A stretch of 64,000 nucleotides of DNA, taken from contig NZ_CP011267.1 of the NCBI RefSeq assembly GCF_001006045.1, positions 248,001 to 312,000 on the forward strand, in the 5' to 3' direction. Source of the DNA: Geoglobus ahangari (GTDB lineage Archaea > Halobacteriota > Archaeoglobi > Archaeoglobales > Archaeoglobaceae). Below, piece after piece: positions 10,019 to 17,360 of the stretch (position 1 is the first letter of the stretch; the number at the start of each line of letters is the position of its first letter). The notes under the pieces are model-generated. The model saw only the letters and a list, made by a program, of their open reading frames with translations. It was not told the DNA's origin and ran no database searches. Both the position numbers and the translations under genes were made by a program.

Positions 10019-10933
10019 ATGATGGTGATGAATATGTTCAGGCGAAGTTTTCTCGGCATGATGGGTGCAGCGTTCGCGACTGCACTGATGGGATGCGTGC
10101 AGGAAGAGGAGCTTGCCAAGAAGCCCCAGCCAACACCCACTCCAGCCACAACGCCCACACCGGAAGCTGAGGTCGTGGAGAAGATCGTCGAGATTCCGGA
10201 GCCGCCCTGGGAGTACAGGAAGCTCGACCCGTACGAGGTCGCGGAGCTCGGCTATCAGGGGTACTGCGGGAAGACGTTCAGCGGTGAGAAGCTTCCCGGA
10301 GCGCACTGCTGCTTTGGCGCGTTTTACGCGATCATAAAGGCACTCGCGGACGAGGTAGGGTCTCCATACAAGGAGTTCATTCCGGTTACCAGCATGGCCA
10401 CGGTTGGAAAGGGTGGAATAGTCGGGTGGAGCACGGTCTGCGGTGCACTAAACGGTGCAGCATGGGCAACGTATCTGGTTCTGCCTGAAGAGGAGGCCGA
10501 CAAGGTGATCAACGAGCTCTTCGCCTGGTACCAGTACGAGGAGCTGCCCAAGTACAAGCCGCCCAAGGCCATGAAGGCCTCTCTCGATCCGATGCCCACC
10601 TCCGTCGCAAACTCCCCGCTGTGTCACGCCTCGGTCACGAACTGGTGCACCGCCTCGGGCTACAGGGCGTTCTCCAAGGAGAGGAGCGAGAGGTGTGCGA
10701 GACTCACGGCAGATGTCGCCGGAAAGACGATCGAGCTCATAAACGCCATGCACGATGGAACGTTCGCTTACGTGTACTACGACAAGAACACCGAGCTCAA
10801 CACCTGCGGCTCGTGCCACTCCAACAAGGGAAGCACTCTGGAGGACACGAGAGGAAAGATGTACTGTGTCAGCTGCCACAGCGACAAGGGTGCAACCCAC
10901 ATAGAGAGCATAGAGGTGCACCCCAAGATCTAA
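10019..10933 (+). CDS. Split-Soret-type diheme cytochrome c, lipoprotein
   Basis: A roughly 304-residue exported redox protein. The N-terminus MFRRSFLGMMGAAFATALMGC combines a Tat-like RRSFLG with a lipobox cysteine, then a Pro/Thr linker, so it is probably a lipid-anchored protein outside the membrane. The central domain has the C-GCAxxG-C-C pattern (AHCCFGAFYAI, VCGALNGAAWA, LCHASVTNWC) and the C-terminus holds two heme sites, CGSCH and CVSCH. This combination is that of split-Soret cytochrome c of sulfate reducers. Several in-frame ATGs exist from 10007; GGAGG at 10001-10005 favours 10019. It may serve extracellular electron transfer. Confidence 0.85.
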   Translation: MMVMNMFRRSFLGMMGAAFATALMGCVQEEELAKKPQPTPTPATTPTPEAEVVEKIVEIPEPPWEYRKLDPYEVAELGYQGYCGKTFSGEKLPGAHCCFGAFYAIIKALADEVGSPYKEFIPVTSMATVGKGGIVGWSTVCGALNGAAWATYLVLPEEEADKVINELFAWYQYEELPKYKPPKAMKASLDPMPTSVANSPLCHASVTNWCTASGYRAFSKERSERCARLTADVAGKTIELINAMHDGTFAYVYYDKNTELNTCGSCHSNKGSTLEDTRGKMYCVSCHSDKGATHIESIEVHPKI

Positions 10934-11493
10934 CCCTCCTCTTTTTTTAGGCCGGCATACCCCAGAAGGAGCTCGTAAGCCTCCTTTTCTCTCCTTCCAC
11001 CGCACCTCTCGATGATCCTTCCGCAGTATCTTATCCTCTCAGCGAGAGCCTCGCTGCCTGAGAGGACGTACCTCGTCGCATGAACTGTGGCCTCAATCAG
11101 CATGTTGAAACCCCTGTTGATAGCCCTCAAATCACTCCTGAGCACCTCACCTTCAGCAAAGTCGAGAATAGCGTAATTCCCCTCAACCCTGGCGCTGAAC
11201 TTCAGCCAGCTCTCACTCCCTCTTATCACCGGAGGGTTCAGGCTCTCAAACCACTCCTCCCCCAGATCCTCGAACGCGGAGATGACGAAGACGACAGGAT
11301 CGTGAATCACGTTCACGTAGAGAACTCCAGTCCTCTCCAGAAACCTCCTCGTGTGATTGCCGTAGAGCCTGACCCTCACGTCATCTCCCACTATTATGCC
11401 CAGCGGTGCCGTGTTGATCCACTCGCCCAGTGTTATGCCGATTACCTCGTTTATCCCCTCCCTCAGCCCGAATTCGGATATCAAAACCTCCAC
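10930..11493 (-). CDS. DUF447 family protein (flavin-reductase-like)
   Basis: A 187-residue protein of the archaeal DUF447 family, which has a flavin-reductase-like split-barrel fold; the segments INTAPLGIIVGDDVRVRLYGNHTRRFL and GVLYVNVIHDPVVFV are typical. Its start overlaps the end of the CitG-like gene upstream by 13 bases, so the two are co-translated. In methanogens and methylotrophs members of these two families appear in tetrahydromethanopterin-related gene sets, so a role in pterin cofactor synthesis is possible but not shown here. Confidence 0.75.
   Translation of the reverse strand: MEVLISEFGLREGINEVIGITLGEWINTAPLGIIVGDDVRVRLYGNHTRRFLERTGVLYVNVIHDPVVFVISAFEDLGEEWFESLNPPVIRGSESWLKFSARVEGNYAILDFAEGEVLRSDLRAINRGFNMLIEATVHATRYVLSGSEALAERIRYCGRIIERCGGRREKEAYELLLGYAGLKKEEG
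10935..10950. terminator. T/A-rich convergent terminator region
   Basis: A CTTTTTTTA tract lies between the convergent stops of the cytochrome gene and the DUF447 gene. Archaeal termination often needs only such a T run. Confidence 0.35.
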
Positions 11494-12332
11494 CCCTCAG
11501 CAAGAGCTAAATATATCGAAGAGATCACGAGATCCGCGACGCTTCCGGGGTTCACGCCGAGACCCCTAACCCTCAGGTCAAGTTCCTCGAATACCGCGAA
11601 GTTTCCCGTGCTCTGGTAAACCTCCAGCGCCTCTCCCGCCATCTCCCTAACCCTGACCGCCACATCTCTTCCCCTCTTGGCGATTATGAGGGGGTCTTCG
11701 AGCTCTGACAGGAAGGAGAGGTAGCACAAAACTATGGCTCTGTTCACGTCCTCCGTTTCGCCGTAGAACTCCATGATCCTCTCCTTTCCGGTCAAGCTGA
11801 GCCTGAATCCGGTAACATATTCCTTGGCTATGAAGTTCTCCTCCGGCGCGAGCCTCATCCAGTCCACAAGGCTAAGTCCCTTCTCCTCAATCTCCCTCTC
11901 CACCTCATCACCCCTCAAATCCATGGTGTGCGCGTCAACAACCCTCGCCTTCGACAGGTCGAATGCCCTCTTGACCGCAATCGAGTCTTTCCAGGAGGTG
12001 CTCTCGACCAGCTCCCTCGCCCTCCCAGCATCCCCGAGAGAGGCCACGAGCGGTGAGAGAAGGAGGAAGGCACCGAAGTGCACGTTATCCGCGAGGTGTA
12101 GCTCAGAAGTGGTTCTCACGAGCTCAAAGACGCCCTCTCCAACACCAAGCTTTCCCTGAGCTATCCTCACGAACACTGGGAAGCTTGCAGACGCTGAGGC
12201 TAAGAAGTGCTCGTACCTCAGATCGTGGAAGTCGTGATCTCTATCCACGTTTCCCGGTTTGGGGCTCGCAGAGACCTCGAGAAGCATGGAAAGCACCGCT
12301 GAGACTGCAGCCTTCTCCGGGCTCTCGAACAT
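11481..12332 (-). CDS. CitG-like triphosphoribosyl-dephospho-CoA synthase family protein
   Basis: A 283-residue all-helical protein of the CitG/MdcB family. The diagnostic N-terminal segment SASPKPGNVDRDHDFHDL, with the metal/nucleotide-binding acidic and histidine residues, and the central NVHFGAFLLLSPL are present. Archaea with this gene generally lack citrate lyase, so the actual reaction is probably a related ATP-dependent ribosyl transfer; the overlap with the DUF447 gene suggests one pathway, perhaps methanopterin cofactor synthesis. Starts at ATG 12332 just after GGTGAT. Confidence 0.8.
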   Translation of the reverse strand: MFESPEKAAVSAVLSMLLEVSASPKPGNVDRDHDFHDLRYEHFLASASASFPVFVRIAQGKLGVGEGVFELVRTTSELHLADNVHFGAFLLLSPLVASLGDAGRARELVESTSWKDSIAVKRAFDLSKARVVDAHTMDLRGDEVEREIEEKGLSLVDWMRLAPEENFIAKEYVTGFRLSLTGKERIMEFYGETEDVNRAIVLCYLSFLSELEDPLIIAKRGRDVAVRVREMAGEALEVYQSTGNFAVFEELDLRVRGLGVNPGSVADLVISSIYLALAEGWRF

Positions 12333-12371
12333 GGTATCACCTTTTTAAACCCACAGCGAGATTTGCGTTCA

Positions 12372-13244
12372 ATGATTAAAAAGCTTGGGCTGATAATGGA
12401 CTTCATAAAGATCGAGCACACCCTCTTTGCCCTCCCCTTCGCCTACCTCGGGGCGTTTCTCGCCCAGAACGGGCTCATCAGCCTGAGAACGTTCATACTG
12501 ATAGCTACAGCATTCACGGGGCTGAGGACTGCCGCCATGTCCCTCAACAGGATAATAGACAGGGAGATAGACGCCCTGAACCCGAGAACCGCGAGCAGGC
12601 ACATTCCCGCCGGGCTCATCTCCCTGAGAGAGGCCTATGCTATAGTCGCGATCTCCCTCGCCGTCTACTTCGTCTCCGCATACCTGATCAACGAGACCGC
12701 GTTCATACTCTCCCCAATCCCCGTGATTACCGCCTACGTCTACCCCTACCTCAAGAGGTTTACAGTTCTCTCCCATTACGTCCTCGGGCTCAATCTTGCC
12801 TTTGCACCGATGGGAGGGTGGATAGCCGTCACCAACAGCTTCGACTTCCTCGGAAAGGACATGCTGGCGTTCCTGATAGGCGTGGCCGTGATATTCTGGG
12901 TTGCCGGGTTTGACATGATCTACGCCCTGCAGGACTACGATTTCGACAGGAAGCACGGCCTCCACAGCTTCCCGGCCAGATTTGGCATAAGGGCCAGCAA
13001 GGCTGTGGCGTTCATCAACCACATCGCATTCTTCTCAATCCTGAGCTACGCGATGCTCCACGTCTACAGCCCCGGGCTGTTTGTCAGAATCGGTCTCGCG
13101 ACTATTCTGGCGATCATAATAGCTGAGCACCTGATCGTCAACCTTGGAAAGGACGAGAAGGCCATTCAGATAGCCTTCTTCTACATGAACGCTGCTCTCA
13201 GCTCGGTTCTGCTCGTCTTCACTTTTCTTGACGTTCTCCTATAG
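12372..13244 (+). CDS. UbiA-family prenyltransferase
   Basis: A 290-residue integral membrane prenyltransferase with about eight helices. The first aspartate-rich motif is NRIIDREIDALNPRT (about residues 57-71) and the second DYDFDRKHG (about 190-198); both bind Mg-diphosphate. The family attaches prenyl chains to aromatic acids, as in the quinone or heme pathways. In this organism a menaquinone-type product that feeds the Fqo complex would make sense, but the acceptor cannot be read from sequence. ATG at 12372 (MIKKLGLIMDFIKIEHTLFALP) is preferred over a TTG nine bases upstream. Confidence 0.85.
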   Translation: MIKKLGLIMDFIKIEHTLFALPFAYLGAFLAQNGLISLRTFILIATAFTGLRTAAMSLNRIIDREIDALNPRTASRHIPAGLISLREAYAIVAISLAVYFVSAYLINETAFILSPIPVITAYVYPYLKRFTVLSHYVLGLNLAFAPMGGWIAVTNSFDFLGKDMLAFLIGVAVIFWVAGFDMIYALQDYDFDRKHGLHSFPARFGIRASKAVAFINHIAFFSILSYAMLHVYSPGLFVRIGLATILAIIIAEHLIVNLGKDEKAIQIAFFYMNAALSSVLLVFTFLDVLL

Positions 13245-13872
13245 CCCTCTCCACCTGCCTCTTGTGGATGTGGGCGGCGCGGTGAATCTTGCCGTCAATT
13301 CCGCGGGAGGCGAAGCACGGGTAGATCTGGGTGAAGTAGCCAGCCTTTGAGGGAGCCTCATCGACCCTCATGCCCTTCAGCTTCTCTGCCACGAAGTACG
13401 TGGAGCCGCAAATCGCCGCTCTCTTGACGATAACGTCCTTAATCACCCCGTCCTCCACCACGATCTCGAACTCGGGCATCCCGAACTCCCTGAAGAACTC
13501 CCCGATCTCCTCGTCATCGATCAGTGGAGTGGCGCAGCACACGTCCTCCCACACCACCCTAACACCATGCGTCTCTCCGAGCTCCTTCAGCTGCATCCTC
13601 GATCCGCTCTTGGCACCTCCGGGCAGTATCACGTACTTGACGCGCGTACCCTCGGCCCTCCTGATGATCTCGTAGTTGACGTCCGGGTGGAGCGCGTAGC
13701 TCAGGATTATGTCCGCGTCGAAGATGTAGTCCGGGAGCTCGATCTCTTCAGGCTCGTCTATTATCTCAGGCAGCTCGTCGGGCAGCCTGAAGGTAACGAC
13801 CTCAAACTTCCTTGCAATCTGCTCAGCCGCCCTCCTGCCGTACTTCTTCCTCAGAACTATTGCCACCCTCAC
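13219..13872 (-). CDS. DUF166 family protein
   Basis: About 217 residues of the archaeal DUF166 family, sometimes described as thymidylate-synthase-like although activity is unproven. Seen here: VRVAIVLRKKYGRRAAEQ at the start, a Rossmann-like middle with ADIILSYALHPDVNYE, a conserved VCCATPL, and the cysteine-containing AAICGSTYF. It begins one base after the stop of the CooC-type ATPase gene and is convergent with and overlaps the UbiA gene end by 26 bases. Possible co-function with the ATPase in metal or cofactor handling is inference. Confidence 0.7.
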   Translation of the reverse strand: MRVAIVLRKKYGRRAAEQIARKFEVVTFRLPDELPEIIDEPEEIELPDYIFDADIILSYALHPDVNYEIIRRAEGTRVKYVILPGGAKSGSRMQLKELGETHGVRVVWEDVCCATPLIDDEEIGEFFREFGMPEFEIVVEDGVIKDVIVKRAAICGSTYFVAEKLKGMRVDEAPSKAGYFTQIYPCFASRGIDGKIHRAAHIHKRQVERAIGERQEK

Positions 13873-13873
13873 C

Positions 13874-14623
13874 TCACTCACCCACAAGCTTCACTATGTT
13901 CCTCTTGATCTCCTCAAAGGGTTTGAGATCAACAACCTTGTATGGCGGGATATTCTCAAGGTCGGCCCTCACAAACTCCTGACTGTAGGGAATTACTCCA
14001 AGAAGTGGCTTCTCTATGCTCTCCACAAGCTCCCTCGCCCTCTCGCTCTCTATGTACTTGTTGACAACAACAGCGATGCTGTCTATCCCTATGTCGCTGG
14101 CGAGCTTCTCTATCCTCGCGAGGGTCTCGAAGCTCCTCATCCCGGGCTCGACCACGGCTATCAGCAGGTCAACACCCTTGGCCGTACCCCTTCCGAGGTG
14201 CTCTATGCCGGCCTCCATGTCCAGAAGGAGCACGTCCTTTTCCCTGAATATTGCATGCCTGAGAATCGCCCTGAGAAACGCGTTTTCAGGGCAGAAGCAC
14301 CCATCACCTCCCTTCTCTATGGTGCCGAGCACCGCCACTCTGACGCCATCCTCGTTTCTCACCGAGTACATCTCGAAGATGTCGTCAACCTTGGGGTTGA
14401 CCCTGTACGTTCCCATCGGCCCCCTCACCCTCTCGTCAATGACCTCCTTCAGCTCCGAGAGGGGCTTCACCCCGCTGACGCCAAGAGCTGTTGGAAGATT
14501 CATGGCAGAGTCAGCGTCAATGGCTGTGACGTTGTACCCGTCCCTCGCGAATAGATGAGCGAGGACTGCGGTGAGGGTTGTCTTCCCGACACCCCCCTTT
14601 CCTGAAACCGCGAGCTTGACCAT
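13874..14623 (-). CDS. cooC: CooC-type nickel-insertion ATPase (carbon monoxide dehydrogenase accessory)
   Basis: A 249-residue MinD/NifH-class P-loop ATPase. Residues 8-16 form the deviant Walker A (GKGGVGKTT), and cysteines 109 and 111 (GCFCPEN) form the C-x-C pair that binds nickel at the dimer interface in CooC1. The segment LLLDMEAGIEHLGRGTAKGVD is typical of the CooC branch. These proteins load nickel into CO dehydrogenase; no CODH gene is in this window. ATG at 14623 (MVKLAVSGKGG) is the natural start. It is followed by the DUF166 gene. Confidence 0.85.
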   Translation of the reverse strand: MVKLAVSGKGGVGKTTLTAVLAHLFARDGYNVTAIDADSAMNLPTALGVSGVKPLSELKEVIDERVRGPMGTYRVNPKVDDIFEMYSVRNEDGVRVAVLGTIEKGGDGCFCPENAFLRAILRHAIFREKDVLLLDMEAGIEHLGRGTAKGVDLLIAVVEPGMRSFETLARIEKLASDIGIDSIAVVVNKYIESERARELVESIEKPLLGVIPYSQEFVRADLENIPPYKVVDLKPFEEIKRNIVKLVGE

Positions 14624-14725
14624 AATTCCACTCACTCCAGCAGTGATTTAAACGTTAGCGTTTTTTGACCCGCGCTTCACCACACCTCTGGAAAGTTATT
14701 ATATCTCGCCAGAGGAGTCTGTTCG

Positions 14726-15559
14726 ATGAGCCTCAGAGACCTGCTGAAAGACAGGGTTAAGCCGGAGGAGCTGGCGAAGGTCAGGAGGAGCTTCGAGATA
14801 ATCGGCGACGTCGTGATAGTGGATATCCCAGACGAGGTTTACCACCTGAAGGACGAGATCGTTAAGGCGATTCTCACCAAGCACAAGCACGTCAAGACGA
14901 TTCTCAGGAAGACAGGGGAGGTGAGCGGAGAGTACAGGGTGGCGAGGTACGAGGTGATCTATGGCGGCGAAACCGAGACCATCGCGAGGGAGCACGGGTG
15001 CAGGTTCAGGGTCGATCCGACGAAGGCCTACTACACAGTCAAGCTGTCAGGGGAGAGGGAGAGAATAGCGAGGCTTGTTGGGGAGGGTGAGAGAGTTCTC
15101 GTGATGTTCGCGGGCGTCGGGCCTTACGCGATCGTAATCGCGAGGCTATCAAGACCAAGGGAGGTCGTGGGTGTCGAGATAAACCCCGCGGCTGTCAGCT
15201 ACTTCAGGGAGAACGTGAGGCTCAACAAGGTTGAGAGCATAGTGAGGGTGTACGAGGGGGACGTCAGGGAGGTCGTGCCGAGGCTTGAGGGCGAGTTCGA
15301 TAGAGTTCTGATGCCAGCCCCGTACAACGCGGACGATTTTCTGGACATAGCGGTTCAGAAGGTCAAGGATGGGGGAGTGATCCACATCTACACTTTCGCG
15401 GGAGAGGAGGAGGTGGAGGAGAAGAGGGAGAGGATCCTCGAGAGGCTCAGAGACCTTGGCTTCGAGGGAGAGGTGCTGTTCTACAGGGAGTGCGGGAACT
15501 TCGCGCCGAGGGTGAACAGGTACGTCTTCGACGTCAGGGTTTCAAGAGCTCGCGGATGA
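14726..15559 (+). CDS. tRNA(G37) methyltransferase Trm5 / TYW2 family
   Basis: A 277-residue class I SAM-dependent enzyme of the Trm5/TYW2 family that acts on position 37 of tRNA. The middle RFRVDPTKAYYTVKLSGERERIA is characteristic, as are motif I VLVMFAGVGPYAIVIA and VGVEINPAAVSYFRENVRLN. The position of the catalytic NLP/NPP-like motif reads MPAPYNA (about residue 199), so the usual asparagine is replaced. Full length and close to a TATA box (TTATTATATC near 14697). It may be Trm5a or the wybutosine aminocarboxypropyl transferase; I cannot separate the two by eye. The 3' end overlaps the convergent deacetylase-fold gene by 26 bases. Confidence 0.8.
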   Translation: MSLRDLLKDRVKPEELAKVRRSFEIIGDVVIVDIPDEVYHLKDEIVKAILTKHKHVKTILRKTGEVSGEYRVARYEVIYGGETETIAREHGCRFRVDPTKAYYTVKLSGERERIARLVGEGERVLVMFAGVGPYAIVIARLSRPREVVGVEINPAAVSYFRENVRLNKVESIVRVYEGDVREVVPRLEGEFDRVLMPAPYNADDFLDIAVQKVKDGGVIHIYTFAGEEEVEEKRERILERLRDLGFEGEVLFYRECGNFAPRVNRYVFDVRVSRARG

Positions 15560-16361
15560 TCGCAAGCGTCGATTCTCTTGCTATCTCCGGCACGCTGCCC
15601 CCGCCAAGAACCACCACAAGCCTGTCGTCGCAGCACCTTGCAGCAAGCCCCTTCAGAAACCTCGCGATTCTTGTATAGTCCGCGACCGTGAGCCCTATGT
15701 CGCCGTAGTCGCCAACATGCGTGTCGTGTCCGAAGTACCAGATCAGGATGTCGGGCTCGAACTCTGACACGCGCTCCCCAAACCCCTCCACGGCTGAGTG
15801 GTAGGGGGTTGTGAAGTAGCTCACGTCAACCTTCAGCCCATCACTGCTTTCGTAGCTTGAAGAGCATATGCAGTAGTGCAGGAAGCTCCCATCGCCCTTC
15901 ACGAGTTCCCTCGTTCCATCCCCGTGGTGCGCGTCTGTGTCGATCACCGCGACCCTCACATCCCCGTGCCTGTTCCTCAGGTTTCTCGTGGCCAGCACAA
16001 CATCGTTGAAGCAGCAGTACCCCCAGAAGTAGCTTCTCCCGGCGTGATGCCCTCCAGCACCTATGTAGGCGAAGGCGTTTCTCAGCTCGCCCTCGTAGAC
16101 CATCTCCACCGCCTTAACAACTCCACCAGCTGAGTGCCAAGCGGTGCTGCACAGAGTGTCTGCCCTCACGCCCTCAAGAAGCTCTGGAGTGTGAACCTGA
16201 AGGACGAGATCCTCGCTCACCCTCGGGCTCTCAATTAGCCTGAAGTTTTCGAAGCTTTTGAGTGGCTCGAAAGCCTGAGGAAAGTCCCTGAGCCTCGTGC
16301 CCACGGTCAGGTAGCTCCTCCTGCTGAAGCTCTCGTGGTAGAAAACGCCGGTGGGCTTCAT
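15534..16361 (-). CDS. Histone deacetylase / AcuC-like amidohydrolase family
   Basis: A 275-residue arginase/deacetylase-fold protein. The catalytic histidine pair is in GAGGHHAG, the zinc ligands in DTDAHHGDG and in GHDTHVGDYG, and the glycine-rich loop in VVLGGGSVPEIA. These Zn enzymes remove acetyl groups from lysines, polyamines or other amides; the archaeal substrate is unknown. ATG at 16361 gives MKPTGVFYHESF, the normal start with the conserved H in YHESF; an upstream extension is unlikely. It may act on archaeal chromatin proteins, but that is inference. Confidence 0.85.
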   Translation of the reverse strand: MKPTGVFYHESFSRRSYLTVGTRLRDFPQAFEPLKSFENFRLIESPRVSEDLVLQVHTPELLEGVRADTLCSTAWHSAGGVVKAVEMVYEGELRNAFAYIGAGGHHAGRSYFWGYCCFNDVVLATRNLRNRHGDVRVAVIDTDAHHGDGTRELVKGDGSFLHYCICSSSYESSDGLKVDVSYFTTPYHSAVEGFGERVSEFEPDILIWYFGHDTHVGDYGDIGLTVADYTRIARFLKGLAARCCDDRLVVVLGGGSVPEIARESTLAIIRELLKP

Positions 16362-16392
16362 GATCAAACGTTGCGATTTATCGTTAAAAACC

Positions 16393-17079
16393 TTACACAA
16401 GCCAGAGGGCGAAGAAGACCGCGAATATTCCTGTCAGGAATATGCCGTCAAACGTTCCAGCCCCACCTATGCTCACCACTCCTCCCCCAACCTTCTCGAT
16501 CTCGTTGAGGTGCAGGATGTCCGCGCCGACAAGCGAGCCGAGGACTCCCGCAGAGAACGCGAGCCTCGGAATGTCGATCGCTGGAAGGGAGAAGATCTGG
16601 GCGGAGAGGAAGGCTGAGAGGGCAGAAACGAGCGGGGGGAGAAACATCGGAACGGCTATGCCGACCCCGGGAACGGGGCGGGCGAAGGAGTACGTGGCCA
16701 GAGTGGTTATGGCGAAACTGAGCAGGAACGCGTTCAGGTTCAGACTCGTGAGGAGCTTGGCTGAAAGAAGGACGGGAATGACGCATCCCCCAACGTTCAC
16801 CGCGATTATTATCCTCGTCCTCCTCCTGACGGTGTAGATGAAGCCGAAGAAGCTGTACCTCTGCTCGACCACCCTCCCCTCCTTCTCGTAGAGAGGGATG
16901 TTTATCAGCGAGCCTATCGCGATCATCACGAAGACGAGCATAGCATCGCTGACCGGCATGTCGAGGACGATGGAGATTGCCGAAGATGCGGAAAAGGCGA
17001 AGAAGAGTAGAAACAGGGGTAGAAGTATGAGCAGCAGGAAAAGCGGAAGGACGAGGGGTGGGAAGAAGTAATCCCTCAT
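16393..17079 (-). CDS. DUF1614 integral membrane protein
   Basis: A 228-residue membrane protein of the DUF1614 family. There is a strongly hydrophobic N-terminus, the conserved loop GSLINIPLYE, and further helices containing VNVGGCVIPVLLSAKLL, PGVGIAVPMFLPPLVSAL, and a C-terminal GGAGTFDGIFLTGI, all matching this family. Its function is not known. The ATG overlaps the stop of the small PRC-barrel gene by three bases, so the two are co-translated, hinting that the PRC-barrel protein works at the membrane with it. Confidence 0.72.
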   Translation of the reverse strand: MRDYFFPPLVLPLFLLLILLPLFLLFFAFSASSAISIVLDMPVSDAMLVFVMIAIGSLINIPLYEKEGRVVEQRYSFFGFIYTVRRRTRIIIAVNVGGCVIPVLLSAKLLTSLNLNAFLLSFAITTLATYSFARPVPGVGIAVPMFLPPLVSALSAFLSAQIFSLPAIDIPRLAFSAGVLGSLVGADILHLNEIEKVGGGVVSIGGAGTFDGIFLTGIFAVFFALWLV

Positions 17080-17312
17080 CAGATCCTCTTCCTGTCTATC
17101 ACGACGTAGTCGCTCACAGACCTGACGCTCTCGAACGGAATTATGTAGTAACCATCCTCCTTCTTCAACCCCTCAACCTCGTTTTTGGGCCTGACGACCA
17201 CGTTTACAAGGCTCCCGGTCTTGTAGTCGAACGTGAGGGTGTGCACAACACCCACTATTGTTCCGTCAGAAAGCAGCACGACCTTGTTGAGCATTTCCCT
17301 TGCTAAAACCAT
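17079..17312 (-). CDS. PRC-barrel domain protein
   Basis: A 77-residue small beta-barrel. LNKVVLLSDGTIVGVVHTLTFD and LVNVVVRPKN match the PRC-barrel fold, and the C-terminus YYIIPFESVRSVSDYVVIDR is typical of archaeal stand-alone PRC proteins thought to bind RNA or partner proteins. The ATG at 17312 is preceded by an AGGTGG sequence; a GTG six bases upstream is possible. Forms a two-gene operon with DUF1614. Confidence 0.8.
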   Translation of the reverse strand: MVLAREMLNKVVLLSDGTIVGVVHTLTFDYKTGSLVNVVVRPKNEVEGLKKEDGYYIIPFESVRSVSDYVVIDRKRI

Positions 17313-17360
17313 CAGCACCACCTGTTTAACAATAAAGTTTTGAAGGGTATAAAAGTTTCG

